Shown: positions 34,227 to 42,165 of the stretch, piece after piece
Layout: each line of letters begins with the position of its first letter
How positions within the stretch are numbered: the stretch's first letter is position 1
Source of the DNA: Sanyastnella coralliicola
GTDB lineage: Bacteria > Bacteroidota > Bacteroidia > Flavobacteriales_D > Sanyastnellaceae
Length of the DNA stretch: 64,000 nucleotides
Direction: 5' to 3'
Assembly (NCBI RefSeq): GCF_030845195.1
Contig: NZ_CP132543.1
Coordinates: 2,001,501-2,065,500, forward strand
Made by a program: the position numbers and the translations under genes
Notes under the pieces: model-generated
Seen by the model: the letters and a program-made list of their open reading frames with translations, nothing else
Told to the model about the DNA's origin: nothing
Database searches by the model: none

Positions 34227-35522
34227 GTGAACTTCGAAGAACTCGGAATAAAGAGGCAATTCTTGAATGCGCTGGAAGATATGGGGATTACCACCCCAAC
34301 TGAAATCCAGGAAAAATCCATTCCAAGAGTGCGCAGTGGGCAAGACCTCATCGGCATTGCTCAAACCGGAACAGGTAAAACTGCTGCGTATGTATTGCCT
34401 GTGCTTGGTCATCTTCGCTATGCTCAAGACAATGCCCCTCGCTGTTTGATTTTGGTTCCTACGAAGGAGCTTGTTATTCAGGTAAGTGACCATACACGAC
34501 GCATGGCCAACTACACAGACCTACGTGTAGTTAGTTTGTACGGAGGTATTGGTCCGAAAGCCCAAATGGCAGAGGTCGAAGCAGGCTGTGACATCATTGT
34601 CGCCACTCCAGGAAGATTCATGGAGATCTATTTGAAGGGATCGATCGTAGTGAAGAAACTGAAGTACCTGGTCTTGGATGAGGCTGACCGAATGATGGAT
34701 ATGGGCTTCATGCCACAGCTCCGTCAAATCCTTGAGGTTATTCCACGAAAGCGTCAGAACCTACTTTTCTCTGCTACCTTTCCTCCTCGAGTTGAAAAGC
34801 TGAGTGAAGAATTTCTTCTTTGGCCTCAACGTGTAGAGGTAACTCCTGAATCGACCCCGGTTGAAACGGTAGAGCAAGTTTTCTATCGAGTTCCGAATTT
34901 CCGAACGAAGCTGAATCTGCTCACTCAACTCCTTGAAGATTTCGAGGAGTTCAAGCGAGTCATCATCTTCAGCCGCACCAAAGACTATGCGGAAAACATC
35001 TCCCGCTACCTCGATCGTCTTGATCTTGGGGAAGTGCGTGTGATTCACTCAAATAAAGGGCAGAATTCTCGTCTGAACGCTATGGATGATTTCCGAACGG
35101 GTGACGTGCGTATTCTGGTGAGTACCGATGTGTCAGCTCGTGGAATTGACATTCCAGAAGTGAGCCACGTGATCAACTTCTCGGTTCCAAGAGATTACCT
35201 TGACTACGTGCACCGTATTGGTAGAACTGGTCGAGCATTTAAAGCCGGAAAAGCGATCACCTTTGTTGATCCTGCTGAGACCTATCACTTGAAAAAAATC
35301 GAAGGGATCATCCGAATGCAAGTTCCTTCGGTTGAACTACCTGAAAATCTAGAAGTACTAGAGACAACAAAACAGGAGAAGCAAGAACAAGCGCGCGAAA
35401 TCGATCACCAAAAGCGTAAAGAAGACCCGAACTACAAGGGAGCCTTCCACGATAAGAAACGCAAGCCTAAACCTGGGAATAGTAAGTTCAACTCAGGCCG
35501 ATCGAAGCGTCGGAGGAGATAA
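34227..35522 (+). CDS. DEAD-box ATP-dependent RNA helicase
   Basis: A 431-residue RhlE-type helicase. The Q motif region T-P-T-E-I-Q-E, Walker A A-Q-T-G-T-G-K-T near residue 45, P-T-K-E-L, V-L-D-E-A-D near 148, S-A-T near 180, and the C-terminal A-R-G-I-D and H-R-I-G-R-T-G-R-A are all present. The tail is basic and disordered (K-R-K-P-K-P-G, ending R-S-K-R-R-R-R) as in ribosome-assembly or cold-adaptation helicases. The start GTG gives the family N-terminus x-N-F-E-E-L; the message would be almost leaderless given the box at 34215. It is divergent from the acyltransferase. Confidence 0.92.
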   Translation: MNFEELGIKRQFLNALEDMGITTPTEIQEKSIPRVRSGQDLIGIAQTGTGKTAAYVLPVLGHLRYAQDNAPRCLILVPTKELVIQVSDHTRRMANYTDLRVVSLYGGIGPKAQMAEVEAGCDIIVATPGRFMEIYLKGSIVVKKLKYLVLDEADRMMDMGFMPQLRQILEVIPRKRQNLLFSATFPPRVEKLSEEFLLWPQRVEVTPESTPVETVEQVFYRVPNFRTKLNLLTQLLEDFEEFKRVIIFSRTKDYAENISRYLDRLDLGEVRVIHSNKGQNSRLNAMDDFRTGDVRILVSTDVSARGIDIPEVSHVINFSVPRDYLDYVHRIGRTGRAFKAGKAITFVDPAETYHLKKIEGIIRMQVPSVELPENLEVLETTKQEKQEQAREIDHQKRKEDPNYKGAFHDKKRKPKPGNSKFNSGRSKRRRR

Positions 35523-35560
35523 CTCTTCTACACGAGCTATGCGTCGTTGATCATTGTGCC

Positions 35561-35674
35561 ATGATGACCGGCACCATCCATTACAAAACTTCTGATCTGC
35601 TCTTCCTTGAAGTTCCGTTTGACATTGAAGACATTTTCGCTTCATGTTTTTCTTTCAAGGCTACGGAAATGTAA
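35561..35674 (+). CDS. Possible 37-residue small protein
   Basis: A short open frame from ATG 35561 to TAA 35674. The peptide has a central L-L-F-L-E-V-P-F-D-I-E-D-I-F segment that looks protein-like, and it has no signal peptide. No family is known to me and no promoter box is evident. It could equally be a chance frame in the 3' region of the helicase transcript. Confidence 0.2.
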   Translation: MMTGTIHYKTSDLLFLEVPFDIEDIFASCFSFKATEM

Positions 35675-35736
35675 GGTGCGCGCGACAAGCGATTTACCTG
35701 TGTAGGGTAAAACTTTGTGAAAAGTGAAAGGTGCAG

Positions 35737-35766
35737 TTGAACATTCAAGCCAAAGGTGTACTTTTA
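35737..35766 (+). promoter_or_regulatory. Putative promoter of the small lipoprotein gene
   Basis: TTG at 35737-35739, 19 nt, then TACTTTTA (35759-35766; 7 of 8 to TAnnTTTG). The box covers the ATG at 35766, which favours the next ATG at 35772 as the start. Confidence 0.4.
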
Positions 35767-35771
35767 TGCAC

Positions 35772-35912
35772 ATGAAAAACCTAACGAATTTTTCTCTCGC
35801 CCTTCTACTAGTGGTTGCCTGCCTTGCGACTTCATGCAAGTCTCAAAAGAAATGCGCTGCTTACCAATCTATCGAACTAACGAAGATTGATCATACGGTT
35901 CCTCAACCGTAA
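35772..35912 (+). CDS. Small lipoprotein, 46 residues
   Basis: A complete short protein: signal M-K-N-L-T-N-F-S-L-A-L-L-L-V-V, lipobox L-A-T-S-C at about residues 18-22, then K-S-Q-K-K-C-A-A-Y and a mature tail of only about 25 residues. It is presumably membrane-anchored in the periplasm. Two in-frame ATGs (35766 and 35772) are candidates. The 3' end overlaps the convergent phosphorylase gene by 10 nt. Function unknown; a second Cys in the tail could form a disulfide. Confidence 0.65.
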   Translation: MKNLTNFSLALLLVVACLATSCKSQKKCAAYQSIELTKIDHTVPQP

Positions 35913-36715
35913 GTCGCTACCAATTCCTCAAGAAGCGCTGTCAAGAATACTTCTGCCTTACCGGCGGTCTCAATGATATCTTGAATATCTACGGGCTTCA
36001 GGTTGTCTGGATCACACTCATCTGTAAGTACGCTGATTGCTGCACAAGGCACCCCCATGTGGTTACATGCAATCACCTCAGGAACGGTAGACATTCCTAC
36101 TGCGTCTGCACCGATGATTCTCAAGAATCGGTACTCTGCTCTCGTTTCCAAATTAGGTCCCATTACAGAAACATAGACACCTTCATTTAAGTCAATCTCC
36201 TTAGCCTTCGCGATCTCTTTAATCTTCGCATTGAGACTAGGATCATAAGGAGCACTCATATCAGGGAAGCGAGGCCCAAGATCGTCATAGTTTGGTCCTC
36301 GGAGTGGGTTGTCTGGTTGAAGATTGATATGATCATCTAACAGCATCAAACTCCCCTTCTTCATATCAGGATTGATTGCTCCAGCTGCATTTGACAATAA
36401 AATGTATTTCACTCCCAGCATCTTCATCACACGAACAGGGAATACGATCTGTTCCATCGTATATCCTTCGTAGTAATGGTATCTGCCTTGAAGTGCTAGA
36501 ACCTTCTTTCCTCCAAGTTCACCGTAAATGAGTTTACCGAAGTGAAACTCTACTGTTGCAATCGGGAAGTGAGGAATCACATTGTAGCTCAGCTCTTTGA
36601 TTACCTTGATCTTGGTTACCAAGTTTCCCAAACCGGTTCCCAATACTATACCTACTTCTGCATCGTCGATTCCGCGTGAGCGAAGAAATGCAACTGTCTC
36701 TTTAAGATTCTTCAT
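35903..36715 (-). CDS. Purine-nucleoside phosphorylase (trimeric type)
   Basis: A 270-residue enzyme that splits inosine and guanosine with phosphate into base and ribose-1-phosphate. The phosphate loop L-G-T-G-L-G-N-L near residue 25, G-R-Y-H-Y-Y-E-G-Y near 78, N-A-A-G-A-I-N near 110 and the purine site V-M-G-P-N-L-E-T-R-A-E near 185 with G-M-S-T-V-P-E near 208 are intact. It is the last gene of a four-gene leftward run (DUF547, rhodanese, TIGR04282, phosphorylase). In arsenosugar clusters a phosphorylase of this family is a frequent companion, which may explain its position here; this is inference. Confidence 0.93.
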   Translation of the reverse strand: MKNLKETVAFLRSRGIDDAEVGIVLGTGLGNLVTKIKVIKELSYNVIPHFPIATVEFHFGKLIYGELGGKKVLALQGRYHYYEGYTMEQIVFPVRVMKMLGVKYILLSNAAGAINPDMKKGSLMLLDDHINLQPDNPLRGPNYDDLGPRFPDMSAPYDPSLNAKIKEIAKAKEIDLNEGVYVSVMGPNLETRAEYRFLRIIGADAVGMSTVPEVIACNHMGVPCAAISVLTDECDPDNLKPVDIQDIIETAGKAEVFLTALLEELVATYG

Positions 36716-36717
36716 AA

Positions 36718-37332
36718 TTAGTGTGAGATGAAAGCTTGAACCTCATTCCAAACGAGGGAGCTCTTCAAGTCTTCGAATGTATCAATATCATTTAATGTAT
36801 CAATCGTTGCCACCGAACGACCCAACGATTCCGCGTTAGCGATAGCATCAGACAAAACATCTTCATGACTCCACTTCTTACCAATGAAAAGCGGAGCAAG
36901 TGGTTCAGTCATACCAATCAGATAGTACCCCCCATCTTCACTCGGACCAAGCACCACGTCATGATCATCTAACGCATCAATGGCACGTTGAATTATTTCT
37001 TGGCTTAGCCCGGGAATATCAGCACCTACCAATAACATTTTGTGGCGCTTCTTGCCCTCGTACATTTCCATAAAAGCCGCCAACATGCGTTCTCCGAGAT
37101 CGCCCTTGATTTGCTCTGCCTTCAAGAATGCGTGTGGAAGACGAATCAGTCCTTCACCAGTCAAAAAGGTGAACACTTGAGCGTCACAAGCATCCAGCGT
37201 GCGAATCGTTCGCGCTAATAAGAACTCGTAAACTTCTAGGGCATTGTGATGGCCAATGGTCGCGGCCAAACGAGTCTTGACCTTGCCCAGTTCAGGACGC
37301 TTGGCTAAAAAAGCAATGGAGTATTTACTCAT
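36718..37332 (-). CDS. TIGR04282-family (DUF2064) glycosyltransferase
   Basis: A 204-residue GT-A-like protein. Family signatures: A-K-R-P-E-L-G-K-V-K-T-R-L-A near residues 9-22, D-L-G-E-R-M near 86, G-A-D-I-P-G-L near 108 and G-P-S-E-D-G-G-Y-Y-L-I-G near 134. The family is named for arsenosugar biosynthesis, but many members occur outside such clusters. ATG 37332 (M-S-K-Y-S-I) overlaps the rhodanese gene's 3' end by 8 nt; an ATG seven codons upstream is possible. Two nucleotides separate it from the phosphorylase gene, so the set is one operon. Confidence 0.85.
   Translation of the reverse strand: MSKYSIAFLAKRPELGKVKTRLAATIGHHNALEVYEFLLARTIRTLDACDAQVFTFLTGEGLIRLPHAFLKAEQIKGDLGERMLAAFMEMYEGKKRHKMLLVGADIPGLSQEIIQRAIDALDDHDVVLGPSEDGGYYLIGMTEPLAPLFIGKKWSHEDVLSDAIANAESLGRSVATIDTLNDIDTFEDLKSSLVWNEVQAFISH
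36829..36841 (-). repeat. One-mismatch variant of the 13-bp motif
   Basis: CGCTAACGCGGAA on the minus strand (G to A at position 6), inside the glycosyltransferase gene. Two other one-mismatch variants lie at 9019-9031 (minus) and 53099-53111 (plus). Confidence 0.5.
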
Positions 37333-37819
37333 AGACTTTCTCTCCACGCTCAAGCCATTTTGACCATTTCTTATTGTACGTATGTACTTTATCAGTCTTC
37401 TCGCCTTCGTCGTTTTCCACCTCGTTACCAGTATTTACCCAGTGAAAAATTCCTCCGTAGAGATTGTAAACATCGCCATAGCCTGCCTCTTGGAGATTCT
37501 CTCCAATCTTTTCACTGCGGTAGCCAACGCTACAATAAACGATCACCGTAGCGTCTTTTGGAATATGTTTCACATTGTCCATCGAGAAATCATCATAGCC
37601 AATGTATTGCGCACCAGGTATGTGAGAAATCTCGAACTCCTCTAATTCTCGGGCATCTAAAAGGTAAACCATGCCGTCTTTTGGCAAAGAATCAGGGGTG
37701 ATGACTTCCACAGTTCCTGAGGTCATGCGTTGGAACATGCCGTCGAAATTCTCGTCTTGGGCGCAGCTACTCATGCTTAGCGTGATGAATGCAAACAGAA
37801 TGGAAATCGTTCGCGTCAT
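37325..37819 (-). CDS. Rhodanese-domain lipoprotein
   Basis: A 164-residue protein. The lipobox S-M-S-S-C near residue 19 follows a short hydrophobic signal. The rhodanese domain has Y-L-L-D-A-R-E-L-E-E-F near 52 and the active-site loop V-Y-C-S-V-G-Y-R-S-E near 94, with the catalytic Cys. The C-terminal tail is charged. It may carry sulfur or act on thiols in the periplasm. It is placed between DUF547 and TIGR04282 genes with a spacing of 7 nt and an overlap of 8 nt, so an operon is almost certain. Confidence 0.88.
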   Translation of the reverse strand: MTRTISILFAFITLSMSSCAQDENFDGMFQRMTSGTVEVITPDSLPKDGMVYLLDARELEEFEISHIPGAQYIGYDDFSMDNVKHIPKDATVIVYCSVGYRSEKIGENLQEAGYGDVYNLYGGIFHWVNTGNEVENDEGEKTDKVHTYNKKWSKWLERGEKVYE

Positions 37820-37826
37820 GAAGGAT

Positions 37827-38531
37827 TTATTTTGAATTGAGACTCCAATCGTAGTCTAGGTAGCTCAAGTTAGCACCATTTTCAATGTTTGCCCCATGTT
37901 TCTTCATAAAAGCAATCACACCTCCCTCCTTCTCAAAATCAACGCTGAACCACTCGAAGATCTTTGATACTTGAGCTGAACTACCTTGAAACTTATTTCT
38001 CTTGGTGTCTTTCATGAAAGCGCGAGCTAGTCTATCGAGTTCACTGTTTACGTTCGTTCCTGTAAATGCAGTTCGAGAAATCGGCGGACAAGATTCACTG
38101 GCGCAGTTGATACCGAAGTGAATACGAGCATCTTTAAACGTAGGACGAATGATCTCATTCTCAATCTGATCTAGACTGTAGCTCTTGCCTGCGATCTTGA
38201 TGGTTTTCTGTTTCCAAGGGTTGTCAATATCATTGATCGACTTCACCGGATAGTGATCTACCACCAGTTTAATAGCGAATACGTTGTACGCATTCATCCA
38301 ATAAGCAAGCGACTCGTTCTTCGTCCAAGTACCGTCTGGAATTTGCTTTTGAAACAGCGAAACAACTTGACTGAACTCCTTGTCTACTTTAATACCTGCG
38401 TAATCAACTCTTCCGTCAGTGGTTACATGGCGCTTAAGCACACGGTCCCAGATCACGGTCATTTCATCACCAGGGTCTGCTTGAGCAGTCATTCCTAGCA
38501 AAAGAGCGAATATGAAGAGTAGCTGTTTCAT
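37827..38531 (-). CDS. DUF547 domain protein, secreted
   Basis: A 234-residue protein with a signal peptide (cleavage near A-Q-A-D) and the DUF547 pattern: A-Y-W-M-N-A-Y-N-V-F-A-I-K near residue 72, I-E-N-E-I-I-R near 121, and the cysteine site I-N-C-A-S-E-S-C-P-P near 142-151. The N-x-A-S-x-S-C-P segment suggests a Cys-based enzymatic or binding site. Role unknown. First gene of the four-gene run; the next gene starts 7 nt after its stop. Confidence 0.88.
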   Translation of the reverse strand: MKQLLFIFALLLGMTAQADPGDEMTVIWDRVLKRHVTTDGRVDYAGIKVDKEFSQVVSLFQKQIPDGTWTKNESLAYWMNAYNVFAIKLVVDHYPVKSINDIDNPWKQKTIKIAGKSYSLDQIENEIIRPTFKDARIHFGINCASESCPPISRTAFTGTNVNSELDRLARAFMKDTKRNKFQGSSAQVSKIFEWFSVDFEKEGGVIAFMKKHGANIENGANLSYLDYDWSLNSK

Positions 38532-38639
38532 GATATTTCTTTTCAGCGAAGATAGCGGGGAGCTGTCACAGTTTGTTCACGATTAAATCTCACTTTTCAT
38601 CTACCAAAAAAAGGGCCAACTTCGCGGCAAAGTTTTTCT

Positions 38640-39800
38640 ATGAAGACCATCGGAGTTGTAGGTGCCGGAGCCATGGGTTCTGGAATTGCCCAAGTAGCGG
38701 CGCAGAACGGACATCAAGTTGTGCTTTCAGATACAAGCACTGACGTTTTAGATAAAAGCAAAGCCAAGCTAGCTAAGATTATGGCTCGTTTGGTTGAAAA
38801 AGGTAAGCTTGATAACGCTAGCGCGGAAGCAATTCAGGGTAGAATCAAATACACTACTGACCTCAACGACTTTGCCCCTTGCGGATTAATCATCGAAGCG
38901 ATCATCGAACGACTCGATATTAAGAAGCAGGTTTTCGAGACACTTGAAGGCATTGTTGCCGAGGATTGCGTCTTGGCTAGTAATACCTCTTCTCTTTCCA
39001 TTGCTGCCATCGCCGCATCGGTAAAGCTGTCTCATCGCGTACTCGGAATCCACTTCTTCAACCCTGCGCCATTGATGCCTTTGGTTGAGATCATTCCTGC
39101 GGTTCAGACAGATCCAGAAGTTCTTGCGTCTTCAAAAGCACTCATCGATTCATGGAAGAAAGTCACGGTAATTGCTAAAGATACACCGGGCTTCATTGTG
39201 AATCGTGTCGCTCGTCCGTTCTACGGAGAAGCACTTCGTATCTATGAAGAGGGCTTTGCCGATTTCGCGACCATTGATTGGGCCATGCGCGACATGGGAG
39301 GATTCCGAATGGGACCATTCCAGTTGATGGACTTCATCGGGAACGATGTCAACTACGCGGTTACAGAGAGTGTTTTCGCGGCCTTCTACTATGATCCGAG
39401 ATACAAACCTTCATTCACGCAAAAGCGTCATTCTGAAGCCGGTTGGTATGGTAGAAAATCTGGACGTGGTTACTATGACTACGCTGAAGGTGCTGAACAA
39501 CCAGAACCTACGAAAGACAAGGAGCTCGGTGAAATGATCCTTTGGCGCATCTTGGTAATGCTCATCAACGAAGCAGCGGATGCCCTGCACTTAAATATTG
39601 CGTCTAAAGAAGACATCGACTTGGCGATGACAAAAGGAGTGAACTACCCTAAAGGTTTGCTTGCTTGGGCTGATGAGAAAGGGATCAACCACTGTGTTGA
39701 AACACTCGACGGCCTGTACAACGAATATCACGAGGATCGTTACCGCTGCTCACCTATTCTCCGCAAGATGGCGCGAGAAGGGAAGAAATTCCTTGCTTGA
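38640..39800 (+). CDS. 3-hydroxyacyl-CoA dehydrogenase
   Basis: A 386-residue PaaH/Hbd-like enzyme that oxidises 3-hydroxyacyl-CoA with NAD+. The Rossmann motif G-A-G-A-M-G-S-G-I-A near residues 8-17, the catalytic His in G-I-H-F-F-N-P-A-P near 138-146, P-G-F-I-V-N-R-V near 181-188 and R-K-S-G-R-G-Y-Y-D-Y near 275 are present. The C-terminal domain is duplicated, as in PaaH-type enzymes, which explains the extra length over 280-residue Hbd. It acts in beta-oxidation or phenylacetate breakdown. Its stop is directly followed, with no gap, by the stop of the convergent symporter gene. Confidence 0.93.
   Translation: MKTIGVVGAGAMGSGIAQVAAQNGHQVVLSDTSTDVLDKSKAKLAKIMARLVEKGKLDNASAEAIQGRIKYTTDLNDFAPCGLIIEAIIERLDIKKQVFETLEGIVAEDCVLASNTSSLSIAAIAASVKLSHRVLGIHFFNPAPLMPLVEIIPAVQTDPEVLASSKALIDSWKKVTVIAKDTPGFIVNRVARPFYGEALRIYEEGFADFATIDWAMRDMGGFRMGPFQLMDFIGNDVNYAVTESVFAAFYYDPRYKPSFTQKRHSEAGWYGRKSGRGYYDYAEGAEQPEPTKDKELGEMILWRILVMLINEAADALHLNIASKEDIDLAMTKGVNYPKGLLAWADEKGINHCVETLDGLYNEYHEDRYRCSPILRKMAREGKKFLA
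38816..38828 (+). repeat. 13-bp iterated motif, copy 7
   Basis: Exact copy, sense to the dehydrogenase gene, read as N-A-S-A-E. Confidence 0.8.
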
Positions 39801-41537
39801 TTACCTGTTCAAACGCACCAACACCATTCCAGCGATAGCTGAAAAAGCCAGGAGAACGATAGCTAACATCGTCTCACCGTAAAGTAGCTTTCCGAATCCA
39901 AAAAGCACGGCATAAACCAAAAAGGTTCCAATGACCATGCTCAAAATCTGGCGAGGTAATTTACCTTGAGCTGGAGCGATGTCGTTACCTAATTTCTTAC
40001 GCCAACCTTTTCCTGCTGGCTGGACTGTGTTATAGAAGTTTGTCAATGTCTCGGTAGAAGTTGGTCTTGTCATAAAAGTTGCGACCAACCAACAAATAGT
40101 GGTCAAAACTACGCCAAGGACTAAAACTTGATATGGTTCCAAACCGTGGTCAACATTCAACATTGCAATGGCGTAGATAAAGGAAGACACCATGCCGGTG
40201 ATTTCAGTGTAGGCATTGATTCGCCACCAGAACCAACGAAGGATGAAGATCAATCCTGTACCTGCTCCAATCTGCAATAACACATTGAAACCAGCACTTG
40301 CCGTCCCGATTTTATAAGACAATAACGCAGCAAGTACCATGAGAACTACGGTAGAAATCCGTCCTACATTCACCTGCTTCTTATCAGACGCTTCAGGGTC
40401 AACAAATCGGAGATAGAAATCATTCACGATGTAGCTCGCTCCCCAGTTGAGGTGCGTAGAAATGGTGCTCATGAAAGCGGCAATCAACGAGGCAACTACA
40501 AGTCCTAACAATCCATGAGGTAGATATGTCAACATTGCTGAGTACGCCAAGTCATCACCGATCACATCACTATCAACATTTGGGAAGGCCGCTTGGATGT
40601 CGCTCAACTGTGGGAATACGATCATCGAAGCCAGGGCTATCAAAATCCAAGGCCACGGACGAAGTGCATAGTGAGCAATGTTAAATAAGAAGGTGGCACC
40701 TAAGGCGTGGTCTTCGTCTTTTGCAGAAAGCATACGCTGAGCCACATATCCTCCTCCACCTGGCTCCGCGCCCGGGTACCAAACACTCCACCATTGCACC
40801 GCAATGGGAATCAAGAAGACCATAATGAAGGTCTCTTTATCATCCCAAGAGGGAATCAAATCCAACGAAGGTTTGACGTTTTCATGAGAAAGCATGGCAT
40901 CTAACCCGCCTACTTCAGGCAGGTTGACAATGACAATCGCTGCTCCAACAGAACCAATCATCGCGAGGATGAATTGAACGAAATCAGTCAAAATCACACT
41001 TCGGATGCCTCCAAGCGCACTGTAGATCACTGTCACCACAGAAGCCAACAGGAGCGTTTTCCACGGTGCAAGACCGAGCAGAACACTACCAATTTTGACG
41101 GCCGCTAAACATACGGTGGCCATGATCACCACGTTAAAGAATACACCTAGATAGATGGCTCTAAAGCCACGTAAGAAAGATGCTTCCTTTCCACTGTACC
41201 GAAGCTCGTAGAACTCGATGTCGGTCATGACGCCGCTGCGTCGCCATAGACGAGCATAAACAAATACCGTCAGCATACCCGTTAGCAAAAACGCCCACCA
41301 GGCCCAGTTACCGCTTACTCCATTTTGTCTGACAAGATCCGCCACCAGGTTGGGTGTATCGGCCGAAAAGGTGGTGGCCACCATCGAAACTCCGAGCAGC
41401 CACCAGGGCATATTTCTACCTGAAAGAAAGAACTCTGCAGCGCTGCTTCCAGCGCGTCGCATCGATAGCACACCGATGATTAATGAAATAAGAAAGAAGC
41501 CGATAATGATCGACCAGTCTGAAATGGATAACTGCAT
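39801..41537 (-). CDS. Sodium:solute symporter
   Basis: A 578-residue inner-membrane transporter of the SSS family with about 14 helices. G-R-N-M-P-W-W near residue 42, S-A-D-T-P near 60, Y-S-A-L-G-G-I-R-S-V near 170 and the late S-T-I-S-T-H-L-N-W-G near 355 mark the family. It moves an organic solute (sugar, amino acid or similar) with Na+. The long 13- to 14-TM form with a W-W-S-V-W-Y-P-G-A-E segment is typical of Bacteroidota and planctomycete sugar-type members. ATG 41537 was chosen over one three codons upstream. Confidence 0.9.
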   Translation of the reverse strand: MQLSISDWSIIIGFFLISLIIGVLSMRRAGSSAAEFFLSGRNMPWWLLGVSMVATTFSADTPNLVADLVRQNGVSGNWAWWAFLLTGMLTVFVYARLWRRSGVMTDIEFYELRYSGKEASFLRGFRAIYLGVFFNVVIMATVCLAAVKIGSVLLGLAPWKTLLLASVVTVIYSALGGIRSVILTDFVQFILAMIGSVGAAIVIVNLPEVGGLDAMLSHENVKPSLDLIPSWDDKETFIMVFLIPIAVQWWSVWYPGAEPGGGGYVAQRMLSAKDEDHALGATFLFNIAHYALRPWPWILIALASMIVFPQLSDIQAAFPNVDSDVIGDDLAYSAMLTYLPHGLLGLVVASLIAAFMSTISTHLNWGASYIVNDFYLRFVDPEASDKKQVNVGRISTVVLMVLAALLSYKIGTASAGFNVLLQIGAGTGLIFILRWFWWRINAYTEITGMVSSFIYAIAMLNVDHGLEPYQVLVLGVVLTTICWLVATFMTRPTSTETLTNFYNTVQPAGKGWRKKLGNDIAPAQGKLPRQILSMVIGTFLVYAVLFGFGKLLYGETMLAIVLLAFSAIAGMVLVRLNR

Positions 41538-41649
41538 AATCGCCAATTGCTGGCTGAAACTACATTTTTTTCAGCGACAGACTAAACTTCCGAAGAATCC
41601 GACAGTCTTTGAATTGCGTTCTTGCTTGAGGTAGGTTAAATTGCTGGAA

Positions 41650-42165
41650 ATGAGAATAGGAAACTACTTGTGTATCGTTGCTTGCGCTGCACTTCTTCTA
41701 TTGAGTTCGAGCTTCAAGCCAGCCGAGCCTAGCTACGAGGTGGTCTTTTTCCTCGCCCCTAAGTGTCCTATTTGTCAAGATTACGCGTTACAAATGCGAA
41801 CGCTCCACAACGAATTCAGCGATGCTGGGTTCAATTTCGTAGGCGTGTTCCCTAACGACCACACAAAACAAGAAGACATTGCATGGTTCAAGGAGTACTA
41901 TGAAATTCCTTTTTCGTTAAAGAAGGGTGACCAATCGCTAGCGCGGAAACTCAATGCCTCCGTCACTCCGGAAGTATTTGTCTTGGATAGTGAGGGAAAT
42001 GTCCTTTATGAAGGACGCATAGACAACACCTATGCACGCATAGGTCAGCGAAGAACTAAGACCACAACGAGTGAGTTGCGTGATGCCATTGAAGCGCTGA
42101 ACGAAAACCGAACAATCGAAATCTCCAAAACACAGTCAGTTGGCTGCATAATCGAATACCGATGA
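41650..42165 (+). CDS. Redoxin/thioredoxin-like exported protein
   Basis: A 171-residue protein with a signal or anchor segment (residues 5-20), then a peroxiredoxin/thioredoxin fold. The site A-P-K-C-P-I-C-Q-D near residue 39 is C-P-I-C in place of CGPC; the cis-Pro segment S-V-T-P-E-V-F-V-L-D is near 105. A late Cys lies at S-V-G-C. Similar redoxins are found next to copper monooxygenase-like cytochromes. The ATG is preceded by in-frame TTG 41641, which is less likely. The stop overlaps the next start by 4 nt (ATGA). Confidence 0.8.
   Translation: MRIGNYLCIVACAALLLLSSSFKPAEPSYEVVFFLAPKCPICQDYALQMRTLHNEFSDAGFNFVGVFPNDHTKQEDIAWFKEYYEIPFSLKKGDQSLARKLNASVTPEVFVLDSEGNVLYEGRIDNTYARIGQRRTKTTTSELRDAIEALNENRTIEISKTQSVGCIIEYR
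41936..41948 (+). repeat. 13-bp iterated motif, copy 8
   Basis: Exact copy, sense to the redoxin gene, read as S-L-A-R-K. Confidence 0.8.

Noticed and set aside
35642-35839. Minus-strand 65-codon frame opposite the small lipoprotein gene
   Set aside because: The opposite strand has a clear lipoprotein signal and promoter; the frame is rich in Arg and Ser as shadows are.
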